IMG/VR virus record: IMGVR_UViG_3300030451_003000
Span: 1 to 45,075 of that record
Direction: 5' to 3' (one strand)
Length of the DNA stretch: 45,075 nt
DNA from: a virus
A program made the position numbers and the translations under genes. The first letter of the stretch is position 1. Each line of letters opens with the position of its first letter. Below are positions 30,962 through 42,100 of the stretch, piece after piece. The notes below the pieces were generated by a model that was not told the origin of the DNA, did not search any database, and saw nothing but the letters and a program-made list of their open reading frames with translations.

Positions 30962-32574
30962 TTAAAAACTAATGTAGTGTTTGTGTCATAGGGTATATTA
31001 GCAGGTGTCCAAAGAAATGAATAAATTCTTCCTTTAGTAATTGGTATTGGGAAAAACCCTAGGCCTGGTGATGTTAAATCATATTCTGTATATGTATCAT
31101 CAGGTATAGATAGGCTCGATAAATCTTTTCTATAAATCTGTGTACCAGGGATCTCTACGCCATCTGAAGACTCCATTACCCTAAAGGTCATTGTTCCAGA
31201 GCCAGTTCCTTGTCCTGCTTCACTTCTAAAAGCAAATTTTTCTAATGTACCATTAAAAGGTGCTATCATAGCAATATATTCATTTTGACTAGTAGCAGAT
31301 GTTCTTTCAATAATGTAGCCTGCAATAGGTAAATACACCATACTAGTTACACTTGAATAAAAATTGCAAATTTTAGTTTCATAATGATACTTACCAATTC
31401 CAACTATATCTGTACCTGCATCATCTGTAAATGCTAGAAGATTAGGACTAGAATTTTGGACCCATAGTTGACCAATCGAAGCAACATCTGCATCAGCTGA
31501 AGCTGTTTCTTTAAATTTAATTTGACCACTATTAACTTGTATCTCTCCAGAAATATTAGTAACTGATGAAAATCCTTTACCTATAGTAACATCTACTTCT
31601 CCTGTTGTAGATCCACCAGTCAATATAATGCCATCGTTTAAACTACCATTATGAGTTGCTACCTGTATAGCAATTTGTCCAGATTCTTGGCCATCAGTTG
31701 CTTCAGCTATACGGCCTTTTATTAATCCGTATTGTTGAGCATTACCGCCATCGTCTTCTCCATCAAATGATATATTCCCTAAAACATCATAATCAGCCCC
31801 TACATTGCCTCCTCCGGCCTTTTCATTGCTTAGCTTAATGGTAGGTCCAGTTGCATCATTTGTTGTGTTTTTAAGGTGCAATACAGGATCCTCAGTAGTA
31901 CCACTTCTTATAAGATATTCTGCTATTTCTTGAGACTCCATTGTATTAGTAGTAGATTCTACAAAATGCAACATAGATTGATTGCCAACGGTAATTGTTA
32001 GTTCATCGTCTCCATTAGATGAGATATGTGTATCTCCAGCCGTTGATCCATATGCGTTTGATAAAACAAATTTATAACCTTCTATAATAGACTTGTAGCT
32101 ATCAGTACCAGCAATTATTCTAGAGCTACTTCCATTGTAATCAAGAACAAGTATAGGTCTATTCCCTGCAGTAAAATTAATAAAGTCTCTATTAAAATTA
32201 TTTCCTAATGAAGATGATGTATTTACATTTCCAGACTGAATATAGTTTTCTCCAGTAATTCCATTCTTACTGTTTATGCCATCAAGAAATATTTTTGACC
32301 CTGCTCTTGCTCCTATTGTATTTTGAGAGTTACCTTCGACCGTACCTGGTAAAGTTCCAATAGGTTTAAATTTACCACCTTTATTTGAAGGATTAAAAGA
32401 TTCTAATTGAGATATTTGATACCAAAAGTTTCCATACTTAACAAATAAAAACAACCCAGTACCTATAGCTCTTATAGTCATATCACCATCTGAGCCTTCA
32501 TTATTTTTTGGCAACCCTACACCGGTAGTAGTCTTAAAAGCTTTTGTTCTATGTAGATGATCGTATTTTGGCAT
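30943..32574 (-). CDS. Tail fibre or spike protein (543 aa)
   Basis: The N-terminal ~60 residues (MPKYDHLHRTKAFKTTTGVG, GLFLFVKYGNFWYQIS) look like a virion-attachment head. The middle is low-complexity beta with Gly/Ser/Asn/Thr (LHLKNTTNDATGPTIKLSNE, GNISFDGEDDGGNAQQYG), typical of trimeric phage fibres. The last ~160 residues form a beta domain (GYIIERTSATSQNEYIAMIA...) likely to contact the host. The ATG overlaps the stop of the nozzle-like gene (TAATG). Confidence 0.65.
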   Translation of the reverse strand: MPKYDHLHRTKAFKTTTGVGLPKNNEGSDGDMTIRAIGTGLFLFVKYGNFWYQISQLESFNPSNKGGKFKPIGTLPGTVEGNSQNTIGARAGSKIFLDGINSKNGITGENYIQSGNVNTSSSLGNNFNRDFINFTAGNRPILVLDYNGSSSRIIAGTDSYKSIIEGYKFVLSNAYGSTAGDTHISSNGDDELTITVGNQSMLHFVESTTNTMESQEIAEYLIRSGTTEDPVLHLKNTTNDATGPTIKLSNEKAGGGNVGADYDVLGNISFDGEDDGGNAQQYGLIKGRIAEATDGQESGQIAIQVATHNGSLNDGIILTGGSTTGEVDVTIGKGFSSVTNISGEIQVNSGQIKFKETASADADVASIGQLWVQNSSPNLLAFTDDAGTDIVGIGKYHYETKICNFYSSVTSMVYLPIAGYIIERTSATSQNEYIAMIAPFNGTLEKFAFRSEAGQGTGSGTMTFRVMESSDGVEIPGTQIYRKDLSSLSIPDDTYTEYDLTSPGLGFFPIPITKGRIYSFLWTPANIPYDTNTTLVFKWDVTS

Positions 32575-35500
32575 TATCTATTTAAATCCCTAATACATAT
32601 GTTTATGTCATTAACTACAAAGCTGCTTATAGCATAGTCCCCAAAATTTTCTGAAAGAGGATTAATATGCAACGCTAATGTTTTAGCTTTTTTTGTAGAC
32701 TTATTTTGAGAGAAGTAATATCTTCTTGTTACAAATATATTGTTAGTATTATGCAAACCTGTAAAATTAGGATTATTGTTTAAGTCTTCTTTGCTTGTAT
32801 AAAGAGACATTAAATTATTAGTATTTCCGTTTAATGATGCTTGAAATTGCAATACCATAGGATCGTCAGCAATCTCATCAAAATCTCTTAATTGGCATTT
32901 ATAACTAATATCTACATAATATAAAACTTTAGTTGTTCCTGGGCTACCAAAATCAAATTCTTTTGTTTCTAAAGATATTTCATGACTACTTACATCTAAT
33001 AAATTTTGATACCCAGGGTCATTTACAAACTCATTAACATTTACTGATTGAGTTAATTCTATATTTCCATCTATAGCATTTGGGTTATTTATTTCATTCC
33101 TAAGCCCTGTTATTACAATATTTGAAAATTTAGCTGTAGGGTATGCACTGCTGTTAATTAAATGATCATTAGAGTCTGTAGGAGTAGTGTCGTTATATGT
33201 ATTATCTCCAGTTATTAATGTTCCGCTTGAAAGATTTCCGTCTGTTCCACCACCTTTAATCATAGTTTTTGTTTTATCTATTTCAAACCATGTATATCCA
33301 ACATCAGAACCTCCAGATTTATCTTTATTAAAATCATATATAGTCTTAATAAAGAAGGCAAAATCTAAAGTGCTCCACTCTATATAGTCACCTACACTAA
33401 TTCCTTCTGATGCTAAATCTAATGCTACTCTAACTAATGCTCCATTGTCAGTTCCATCATTACCTATAAACCATCTAATAGTATTGTCATATGAAGGCTG
33501 TGCTATTGTGCTCCATGAAACTCCATCTTGAAAACTTGTATTGTTATTAAATGCAGTTAATGCTCCTGCTGTAGCATCCATTATATAATCATTTGCAGTA
33601 ACAGTATAAGAAACAGTATCAGTTGTTCCTCCATGATCTGTTGCAGTAATAGATATAATGCTTGAAGGTAGTACAGTTCCTCCCCATCTTGGGTTTAATG
33701 ATACTTTTTTAGCAACATTAGCTAGTCCTGTTTTTTCAGAGTTATCTATAGCCCCTAAAGAACCTCCACCTTCAAATGACTCTCTTGTAAAAGTAACGTC
33801 ACTTTGAGAACCGTAAGTTTTAACATTGTCCCATCTGTTAATAATATTATCAGAAAGACTGCCAGTATCAAGTTGATCTGATCTTTTAAATTTAATAATA
33901 GTTACATGAGAACCAGGGACATTAATATTCATTCCTGAATGCCCTCCAAACCCGTCAGTCCTAGAAATAATATCTACATTGCTTACAGTACAGTTTCTTA
34001 ATACATTTCCAGATGTTCCATGAATTGTATTAAAATTATTGTTTTCCATTTTATAACTATCACCTTCTGCAAAATAGTCAGTATAATCACCAATCATTGT
34101 TATAACTATTAAGTCACTGTCTGTATCACTATTATTACTTTGTAAATTCCTAAATACTACAGAGGGAGCAAAAGCTTCATTTTTATCAGGTCCACTGTTT
34201 CCAAGAGCAGAATTATCAGAACCTACAGGACCAGAAGGAGATATTAATGAGCCGCTAGTTAAAGGCGATCCATCACTATAAAGAGGATTTTCACTAACAT
34301 ACTCTATTAAAAAGCGACCGTCAAGTTTTACTCCATATAAATACCCATAAGGACTAGTTTCACTGCCACCAAAAACGCCACTATTTCCTATTGTAATAGC
34401 ACCTCCAGTAAAACTTCCAAGATTTATATTTTCAGTACTGCTTGAAAACTTCCAAGATGCATAGCTTTCTCTTATGCTATTATCACCTGTTGTAGAGCCA
34501 TTAGTATAAACAGAGTTAGTTCTAATACTATATGGCATATTAAAAGGGTTGCCTTGTTCATAAAAATTTTCACCTTCAAAAGTTAGAATATTATCTACAT
34601 TATATCCAGGATCTGCTGGAAAACTATCAAGAATAACAGGCTTAAGACTTGTGTGCAATGCAACTAAAGATAAGTCTAAAATATTTTCTGTTCTAGGTCC
34701 CTGGTTCCAAGGCAAATCGTCAGCCCCAGTATTATATCGTAGTGCAGTAGCGTCTATTTTAAGCCTATAAATAGTGTTATCAACAAGAAAAGTTTGTGCT
34801 TGAAAATGCACTTCATAGTTTGGTAAAGTAGTACTTCCTTCCCCTGTTGATTTTTGACTTATAGTTATAGTATTGTCATCTGTAATAGTTCCTGTTTGAG
34901 TAAGATCTTGACCGCTATAGTTCATTACTGTTGAAGGATCAGCATTAGTATGATCTGTAGATATTAAATGAGCTGGCCTTGTAATAATTATATTCCCAGA
35001 AGAATCTTCTTGTACAATAAACGATTTTCTATTGTTCTGATAATAATCATATACATTATTAATTTTATGTATAATTCTTTGTTTTAACGTTGCTGCATTT
35101 TCATCATTAATTGTATCATTTGTAAAGTCTGCTAAAACTTGAGTAGTAGAGCCATTTGTCCCTAAGGTATATTTTAAATTTGTAGTAGTTAAATTATCTC
35201 CCGATAAATTAGTAATTTTCCATCTTGCATCTATTCCAGGAATAGACTCTCTTGAGGTTCTCCTAGAGAAAAAACTTTCTAAAACACTTTGGCTAATATA
35301 TAAGCATGAATTATCATAATTAGATATTACATTCGACTTAGGCTTTCCAGTAACTTTATTTTTTCCATAGGTCCATGACTTAGTTTTTAAGTCAAATATC
35401 AAAATATGACCTAAGTCTTGAGATGTTGTAGGGTCTTGGAATACAACTAACTGCTTTAAGAGTGGAATATATCCAATCATTCCAGAAGTTCCTATAAACT

Positions 35501-37271
35501 CACTCCAGCTTGAAAATATGCCAAATTGAGTTTCGTCTGCTGCAGCTCCAAATAATATATTTTCAGAGATAGTAGATATACCATTTTCACTATATATATA
35601 ACATCCACTAGGATTAACCCATGCAATTCCAATATCAGTCTCAACAACTTGATAACCTGAATTTACACCTAAGTATTTATATTGATTTTCTAAATATTCA
35701 ATATCTTCTGAAATATTAATAATATATAAATTGCCTTCTTTAAACTGAAGCAGTCTACCATTATATGCTGCTAAATGAGTTATTGACTCACCATCATTAA
35801 CTGCAACGTCTATAAAATTTTCTTCTGGGAATACATCAAATTGATTTACAGGGCTTTTAATCATTCTATCTAGTTTAGCTGCTGTAGACACTATTGAGGT
35901 TTCTTTTGCACAATTCCCATCTGCATTTATTGTACCTGTACCAAATTCATATTGTTTAACGCCACCTATATAAGCTCTTCTATTTGCAACAACTATTGAT
36001 TTATATTTTGCAGCTATAGATTTAGATTCATTACTGTATCCGTTTCTAATTTCAAATGTGATTGCAGGAAGAGTACTAATTATTAATCCTGCATTAGATT
36101 GGCCGTCAAGAGTAGAAGAAGTCCCTCCTGCAACATAAACATCATTTGAATGAGTTATACCACTAGATTCAATTCTATCTCCAGCATGAGATTCAAAGTA
36201 AGATAAATCTTCACTGCTAGATCCCCAATGCCAATATGCTAAAAATAAAGGATCATCAAACTTTCCATCGTCATCACCAGTCCAGTATAAATTAATACCA
36301 GCTAATCTTCTATCAAATCCTGCAGTATCACTATCTATTGATGCAAATAATTTAAATGCCATTGGTGTGTTGTCATTCATATTACTGGTAGTAAAATCAT
36401 GAGCAAAACTTGTTACTTGAGATTCTTGATTGTTATCATATTGAAATGAAATTCCAAAACTATATGTTCCTGTAGTCCATTCACCTGTATCTTCATCATT
36501 AGCATTATCTGTACAAGCTACGGTAAGGCTAATACTTCCTGCAGCTCCTGACTCTAAAGCACTTTGAGGAGAAGTTCCATACTCTAAGCTATTGCTGCTA
36601 CTAGAATATAACTGATGGCTAATTAAGCCACTGCTATGAACACTTGGTGGAAATATATATGATCGAGATGCTATCCAGTCTCCTTGGCCATTAGTAGCAG
36701 TATGTGAGCTTACTGTATCATCATATGAATCAGGAATCTGTATTCTGTCACTTGCAGATGCTAAATGTTGAAACCAACATTTCCGTATATATGAATATGA
36801 TTTTGTGTAGTCAAATACCGTTTGGTCAAAGTTAATATTAGAAACTTTTAACTGCCCATCAATAAAAATAAAAATAGGACTAGGATTTTGTGTAGTTGAA
36901 GCACTAGTGTTCTTTAAGTCAATTTCATTTGAAACTGTTGCATATGTACCTGTACTTGTTTGATTGATTATGCCAATTTTAGTATCTTGTTGTACTGCAA
37001 GCATTTTTGATGGTATATCAAAATTATCAGAAACATTAAAGTCAGAATTAAAGGCAAACAATCCATAACCTGGAGTTATAGATCCACTTATATCATCAAC
37101 GCTATCTAAGGTTCTATGGATTGATTCAGCTCCCATTTGTCTTATTTGACCAGGAACATCAAACATTAACCCAGTTGCATTAGATACTCCTCCTTCAGGA
37201 ATATCTTTTTTGTCTACTGAGTTAATTATACCTTTTTCAAACTTACCTACTTGTAGTGTCTTTTTTGGCAC
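32574..37271 (-). CDS. Nozzle-like large tail protein (1565 aa)
   Basis: The N-terminus GKFEKGIINSVDKKDIPEGG then SNATGLMFDVPGQIRQMG is the recurrent opening of podovirus nozzle (tail tubular B/stabilisation) proteins. The next ~600 residues match a propeller-type layout (repeated FIDGQLKVSN, VVANRRAYIGGVKQY, HLAAYNGRLLQFKEGNLYII). The long C-terminal half is Gly/Ser/Asn-rich beta structure, much larger than in T7 (about 790 aa), suggesting added adhesin or spike modules. The start is GTG at 37271 with AAAGGAAAG about 9 bases upstream, inside a small overlapping gene. This is the main clue to short-tailed morphology. Confidence 0.65.
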   Translation of the reverse strand: MPKKTLQVGKFEKGIINSVDKKDIPEGGVSNATGLMFDVPGQIRQMGAESIHRTLDSVDDISGSITPGYGLFAFNSDFNVSDNFDIPSKMLAVQQDTKIGIINQTSTGTYATVSNEIDLKNTSASTTQNPSPIFIFIDGQLKVSNINFDQTVFDYTKSYSYIRKCWFQHLASASDRIQIPDSYDDTVSSHTATNGQGDWIASRSYIFPPSVHSSGLISHQLYSSSSNSLEYGTSPQSALESGAAGSISLTVACTDNANDEDTGEWTTGTYSFGISFQYDNNQESQVTSFAHDFTTSNMNDNTPMAFKLFASIDSDTAGFDRRLAGINLYWTGDDDGKFDDPLFLAYWHWGSSSEDLSYFESHAGDRIESSGITHSNDVYVAGGTSSTLDGQSNAGLIISTLPAITFEIRNGYSNESKSIAAKYKSIVVANRRAYIGGVKQYEFGTGTINADGNCAKETSIVSTAAKLDRMIKSPVNQFDVFPEENFIDVAVNDGESITHLAAYNGRLLQFKEGNLYIINISEDIEYLENQYKYLGVNSGYQVVETDIGIAWVNPSGCYIYSENGISTISENILFGAAADETQFGIFSSWSEFIGTSGMIGYIPLLKQLVVFQDPTTSQDLGHILIFDLKTKSWTYGKNKVTGKPKSNVISNYDNSCLYISQSVLESFFSRRTSRESIPGIDARWKITNLSGDNLTTTNLKYTLGTNGSTTQVLADFTNDTINDENAATLKQRIIHKINNVYDYYQNNRKSFIVQEDSSGNIIITRPAHLISTDHTNADPSTVMNYSGQDLTQTGTITDDNTITISQKSTGEGSTTLPNYEVHFQAQTFLVDNTIYRLKIDATALRYNTGADDLPWNQGPRTENILDLSLVALHTSLKPVILDSFPADPGYNVDNILTFEGENFYEQGNPFNMPYSIRTNSVYTNGSTTGDNSIRESYASWKFSSSTENINLGSFTGGAITIGNSGVFGGSETSPYGYLYGVKLDGRFLIEYVSENPLYSDGSPLTSGSLISPSGPVGSDNSALGNSGPDKNEAFAPSVVFRNLQSNNSDTDSDLIVITMIGDYTDYFAEGDSYKMENNNFNTIHGTSGNVLRNCTVSNVDIISRTDGFGGHSGMNINVPGSHVTIIKFKRSDQLDTGSLSDNIINRWDNVKTYGSQSDVTFTRESFEGGGSLGAIDNSEKTGLANVAKKVSLNPRWGGTVLPSSIISITATDHGGTTDTVSYTVTANDYIMDATAGALTAFNNNTSFQDGVSWSTIAQPSYDNTIRWFIGNDGTDNGALVRVALDLASEGISVGDYIEWSTLDFAFFIKTIYDFNKDKSGGSDVGYTWFEIDKTKTMIKGGGTDGNLSSGTLITGDNTYNDTTPTDSNDHLINSSAYPTAKFSNIVITGLRNEINNPNAIDGNIELTQSVNVNEFVNDPGYQNLLDVSSHEISLETKEFDFGSPGTTKVLYYVDISYKCQLRDFDEIADDPMVLQFQASLNGNTNNLMSLYTSKEDLNNNPNFTGLHNTNNIFVTRRYYFSQNKSTKKAKTLALHINPLSENFGDYAISSFVVNDINICIRDLNR

Positions 37272-37365
37272 GTTTATGCTTTCCTTTTTTCTTTACATAT
37301 GAATACTTTAAATCATTGTATGTTTCATCTTTATTCTTTTCCCAGTTACGAACACTTATCTTCAT
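37243..37365 (-). CDS. 40-aa basic small protein
   Basis: The ATG overlaps the previous stop (TAATG). The frame begins MKISVRNWEKNKDETYNDLK and ends in a Lys/Arg-rich tail (KKKGKHKRAKKDTTSR). It overlaps the start of the nozzle-like gene by 29 bases. The function is unknown. It may serve mainly to couple translation into the long tail gene. Confidence 0.45.
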   Translation of the reverse strand: MKISVRNWEKNKDETYNDLKYSYVKKKGKHKRAKKDTTSR

Positions 37366-37562
37366 TATAAAGCTTTTTTAATTGCAGCTTTAATTACACC
37401 TTCTACTGTATCATATAAAGCATTCATCATTTTTTCTTCAGTTTCTTCTGATATAAAAGGTATGTCTACATTTTTATTTAATGCGTCAACTACTTCTTTT
37501 TGTAGTTCATCACCAAATACTTCATCTATAACTTGATCACCTAAGTTTCCAAAGATTCCCAT
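37365..37562 (-). CDS. 65-aa hypothetical protein
   Basis: The protein begins MGIFGNLGDQVIDEVFGDEL and consists of amphipathic helices ending EGVIKAAIKKAL. AGTAAGGAGTAGTA precedes the ATG. It lies after the holin-like gene. Amphipathic helices of this kind occur in membrane-active phage peptides, but no family is recognised. Confidence 0.5.
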   Translation of the reverse strand: MGIFGNLGDQVIDEVFGDELQKEVVDALNKNVDIPFISEETEEKMMNALYDTVEGVIKAAIKKAL

Positions 37563-37564
37563 TA

Positions 37565-37870
37565 CTACTCCTTACTTTTATTTGTTTTGTTTTTTAGGCC
37601 ATTACCAGATAATGCCTGTACTATTTCTACTAAAGACTCATAAGAAGATCTCATATCTGCAAGACTTTCTTTTATGTCTATTTGTAATTCTTTTTGTTGG
37701 GATATTAATGTTACTATAATAGCTTCTAGTCTATTTTGAGATTCTTGCAAATCATCCATAAAAAACTTTTGTATGAATTGTGTTTGCTTCCATATAAACC
37801 ACATAGATGCACCAGCAACAGATACTGGTACTCCTAGCTTTTCTATTATATCAATAAATCCCATTTCCAT
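37565..37870 (-). CDS. Holin-like (BhlA/UviB-type) membrane protein
   Basis: A 101-aa protein. MEMGFIDIIEKLGVPVSVAG then ASMWFIWKQ is a single N-terminal membrane helix, followed by a long coiled coil (DDLQESQNRLEAIIVTLISQ...). This layout matches BhlA/UviB-type holin-like proteins. The ATG overlaps the phosphoesterase stop (TAATG). A role in lysis or in anchoring to the membrane fits, but virion-associated uses are possible since the gene sits among structural genes. Confidence 0.5.
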   Translation of the reverse strand: MEMGFIDIIEKLGVPVSVAGASMWFIWKQTQFIQKFFMDDLQESQNRLEAIIVTLISQQKELQIDIKESLADMRSSYESLVEIVQALSGNGLKNKTNKSKE

Positions 37871-38652
37871 TAGTTACCATCCAATACTTCTCCCCATAAA
37901 GAGGTCTTTCCGTTAATAATCTCTACTATTTCTACCTTATAGTCTCCGTCACTATAAAAGTCTATAATAGCAAATGCATGATTCCAATTAGTAAGCCTTC
38001 CGCTTAACCAATCTTCATCTTCTTCTATATCTTTTAAACAACCTAAACTCCATGCATTTATTGTACCACTAGCATGTGTTTTAGTATGTCTTTGCAAATC
38101 ATGTGTATGTCCATACATTATGCTTTCACCATACACATCTAAATGTTTATAAGAATGATACTTAGATGTAAACTTACCATGTGTAAAGTTAAGTCCATTA
38201 ATTTTTAAAGTTCTTTTTCTGTTATATGGATGAAATTCATATCCACGTTCTTCTAAAAACAATGCATTTTCAGTTAGATAATGCTCAAGATAAGGATATC
38301 TAGTTACAAATTTATCTAACCATACTTCATGATTTCCTTGAACAAAATGTCTTTCTTTGCAACCCGCTTTATCTAAAGACCTATCTATTTGGTCCATACC
38401 TTTATTTACATCTTCTATATCTTGATCTAATAAAGGTATTAAATCTTCCATTGGCTTAGCATTTCTACCTTTCCAGTAATGAGTGCTAAAATGTTGCCAT
38501 TCTCCAGTATCACCTAAATCAATATATATATCAGGTTTTACTATTTCTATTGCTTTGCATACTACTTTTATAGCTGCTTTATCCTCTAAAGGAAAATGCT
38601 TATCTGGCGTTACAATTGCCCTTTTAACAGCACTTTTTTTCTTTCTAGGCAT
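37870..38652 (-). CDS. Calcineurin-like metallophosphoesterase
   Basis: A 260-aa protein. TPDKHFP (Asp17, His19), DLGDTGEW (Asp48), QGNHEVW (Asn107, His108), FTHGK (His158) and MYGHTHDL (His182, His184) are the five metal-binding blocks of the metallophosphoesterase fold. It should hydrolyse a phosphomonoester or diester; a nucleotide or DNA end is possible. The basic N-terminus (MPRKKKSAVKRA) may aid nucleic-acid binding. It is unusual among virion genes. AGGAGAGAAT precedes the ATG. Confidence 0.85.
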   Translation of the reverse strand: MPRKKKSAVKRAIVTPDKHFPLEDKAAIKVVCKAIEIVKPDIYIDLGDTGEWQHFSTHYWKGRNAKPMEDLIPLLDQDIEDVNKGMDQIDRSLDKAGCKERHFVQGNHEVWLDKFVTRYPYLEHYLTENALFLEERGYEFHPYNRKRTLKINGLNFTHGKFTSKYHSYKHLDVYGESIMYGHTHDLQRHTKTHASGTINAWSLGCLKDIEEDEDWLSGRLTNWNHAFAIIDFYSDGDYKVEIVEIINGKTSLWGEVLDGN

Positions 38653-38660
38653 ATTCTCTC

Positions 38661-38807
38661 CTATTTAGATAATTTCTTGATTTTGAGCCATATATAGATT
38701 ATATTCATTATAATCAGCACAACTCCTAATGCTTCAGGTACTAGCTCCCATATATTTACTAGTATAGTTCCTGTACTACTACCTATTGCTTTTAATGAAT
38801 CATTCAC
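38661..38807 (-). CDS. 48-aa single-span membrane protein, GTG start
   Basis: The GTG at 38807 overlaps the previous gene's end (GGTGAATGA). The frame reads VNDSLKAIGSSTGTILVNIW, then a hydrophobic helix through VVLIIMNIIYIWL and a basic end KIKKLSK. With the holin-like gene nearby it may belong to a lysis group. No strong Shine-Dalgarno is seen, so coupling to the upstream gene is assumed. Confidence 0.45.
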   Translation of the reverse strand: MNDSLKAIGSSTGTILVNIWELVPEALGVVLIIMNIIYIWLKIKKLSK

Positions 38808-39159
38808 CTTTAAATGTTCCACTTGCTACTAATGTCTGAGCTTCAGCCTTTGTAAGTACACTATTATTAGGATATGCCAGTGAGGCTCCTAAAGCTATGA
38901 TAGCGGACATTTCTCCTGTGAGCATAGAGAATGCTCCTTTTACAATAATATAAGCTCCATCATGCGATTCTACTGGTATTCCTAATTTTCCAGCAAATGC
39001 ACACTCTTTCCATGTTGGAGTTGTATTTACTGATGATCCAGTAACTTCACCATTATCATCATAAGTATATGTAGTAATTTTTAGCTGATCACTAAGAGCA
39101 CTTGGTATTGCACTTTCATATGTTGCTTTGTTTAAGCATATATACATTTCATAAGCCAT
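38800..39159 (-). CDS. 119-aa hypothetical protein of the virion cassette
   Basis: The protein begins MAYEMYICLNKATYESAIPS and has a central beta-rich part (AYIIVKGAFSMLTGE) and an Ala/Ser-rich C-terminus. The ATG overlaps the adhesin stop (TAATG). No membrane helix or motif stands out except one hydrophobic stretch (SAIIALGASLAY). It might be a small accessory or chaperone for the adjacent adhesin, judged only by coupling. Confidence 0.5.
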   Translation of the reverse strand: MAYEMYICLNKATYESAIPSALSDQLKITTYTYDDNGEVTGSSVNTTPTWKECAFAGKLGIPVESHDGAYIIVKGAFSMLTGEMSAIIALGASLAYPNNSVLTKAEAQTLVASGTFKGE

Positions 39160-42100
39160 TAGTTTGTATGTCTCCTTTTGCCTGCTTGATAATTTCTTTT
39201 TACTTGAGATTGAGATAATTCAGTTCCATTATATATTGAAAGATCATCTATAGTTCCTCTAAATGAATAAACAGTATCTCTATTACCTAAATAACGATAT
39301 GAAAAATTTTGAGAAACTGTTTCTGTATCTTCTGCTGCTCCTCCGTTTAATACCCCATCAATATAGCATTTAGTGACATTGCTTGAATTTCTAACTAATG
39401 CAATATGAAACCATCGATCAACAGATAATGTGCCAATATTAAAGCTGTGTTCTACGCTCTGAGCAGCTAATTTAATTACTCCACTAGAAAGAATAGATAT
39501 GTAATTATTAGAAGCACTGCCCATAAAATAATTTAGAGATAAATCAGAAGGCTTTAACCAACCAGTTACACTAAATGCAGTGCCAGCATTAATTGTTGTA
39601 GTAGAACCTAAATCTATAAAACTTTGATAGCTTGTATCAGCAGGAGCAGATAATCCATTAGATCTAATTTTATTCATATCAAAACCATGAATATCTTTTC
39701 GCCCAGTATGTTCAGGCAATACTAAATATTCAGATGCACTTGAAGGAGTCCCGTGATTATTTTCTCCTGATAGATCAGTCCAAACTGCTTTATTATTGTT
39801 TCTCCAATATCCTTTTAAATTTGAGCTAAGAGTATGATCTTTTGCATACAAAGCTTCTCCATTGTTATATAATTCTTGTACATATTTTTCTGACATAGCA
39901 GTATCCCAGTAAGATACTTCAGTAATAACTCCATTAAAATAATCTGAACCATGTCTGCCAATATATGAAGTTACACTATCAGCACTTGTATTGCCTCCTC
40001 CAGTTCCAGAATCAACTAATACGCCATCTAAATATAAACTATTTGTATTATTTGGACTGCCGTTAGCTGATGTAAACACAACATGATGCCATTTGCCAAA
40101 TAGGCTAGGAACTGTTACAGTAGTAGATCCAACTCCTTGATCTGGATACATTTTAATACTTGTATCACTTTGAGCCCTAAGATGTAAATCTCCAAATAAT
40201 ATAATAGGACTAACTGCCGTTGAGCTTCCATCTACTAAATAAATCCACGCTGATAAAGTAGTACTTTCATTAGCTCCTACTGATTGGCTGCCTAAACTAA
40301 CATGATCAGCATGACCATCCATCCATAGCAATTCATTAAACGATTGAAAACCTAGTTGAGGTATAACAGGCTGCGAATCTGCATCTGACCATCCTGTAGC
40401 AAATCCTACTTTTTTAACAGTTATATTTTTTATTTCTCCTGAAAAAGAATCTACTCCATCAAAGTATATATAAGATCCTGCCATACCAGAAACAGTAACC
40501 GCTTCTGTATATGTTCCATCTGCATCTCTTGTAATTCCATTATTAGAACCACCTACAATCATTCTAACGCTCCCACCAGAACGATTAGCAACAGTAAATG
40601 TTACACTAATTTGGTCTCCATTAACAAATGAAGTTGTAGTAGTAGCTCTAATATTATCTGTTGCATTAGAAGCTAATAGTCTTTCATTTGCTGAATCCGC
40701 TATCCATCCTGTTCCTGCTGTCCAATCACTATTGTCATCTACAGGATTACCTTTTAATAAAAGATCATCTCCAAAAAATGAAGAAACTCCATGATTTTTA
40801 AGATTAATAGCCTTAAGGGATATATTAGATATAGTTCCTACAAATCCATTTTCATTAATTTGTAAATTAGTTGCACCGCTATTTTTGCCTGAACCTAAAT
40901 ATACTGTATGATCTCCATCTGTAGATGGGAGACTTACTGTTCCAAAAGCAGAATTTCCACCTGATACTCTTAAGTTTGCACCTCCACTAACTGTTGCATT
41001 ACTAATTGTATATGTTAATGCGTAAGTATAAGATGAAGATGATGTTATAGCAGTTTGAACAATCCAACTACTATCTGCACTAGGACTTGTAACAGAAAAA
41101 GAACCATTTCCGTTTGCAACCCAGTCTATTGTTCCAGAGCCAGAAAAAGTCCAGGCATTATTGTCAATTAGCTCAGGACCCAACCCAGTATTAGACCCAT
41201 CAAATACGTAAGATTGCTCTCCTTTATGGCCACCTTGCATAGGATACCATAGCTTTAAATTTTCATAAGGTAAATTAACTAAAGTTTCTCGATTCGCATA
41301 AGCATAAGCAACATCATCTGCAGACCATTCTTTATTCCATACTTGGAAGTTGCACATTTGACCAGAAAATAAATTTGCGCCTACTGCACCATAATTTCCT
41401 ACTCTTGCAAGTCTACCAGTACTAGCATTTATTGCTCCTCTGTATGCACTAGATGATGACCCAGCTAATACTCCATCTATATAAATGTTAGACAAAGTAT
41501 TTTGCTCATAAGTAACAACAACATAATGCCAATCCCCATCATCTGACCATGTAACATTATAACTAATATCGTTTTGAGCTGTATCAAGATAAAAATGTAA
41601 AGTTGTATCATCAGTAAATCTTAAATAAGTGCCACCACTATTATATCCTGTAATTGCACCATCTGTACTAGCATGTGCTCCTACATCTTTTTTAATCCAA
41701 GCAGATATAGTTAATTCTGTTTCTCCACCCATAATTGGATCAAAAGATATTTCGTCACTTACTCCATCAAACTCTAATGCTTGACCTGTATAAGATTTTA
41801 CATGATGAACAGATATATTAGATATAGTTCCTGTAAAATCACTTGCATATAAATAAGAAGCAGCTGCTCCTGCAGTGTATTTAATATAATATCTATAAGT
41901 ACCATTTCCTCTAGCCTTAAGTCCTTCAGGAGCTTGTGTATTCCCTATACTAATATTAAATTTGTCATTTATTCCATCTCCATTATAATCACTTACAGTA
42001 AATTCAACTCGATAAATTTGATCTGCAATGTAGCCTCTACTTGTATATGCAGTTTGAAGCCCAGAGGATCCACAAGATTCAAAAACAATAGTATCTCCTA

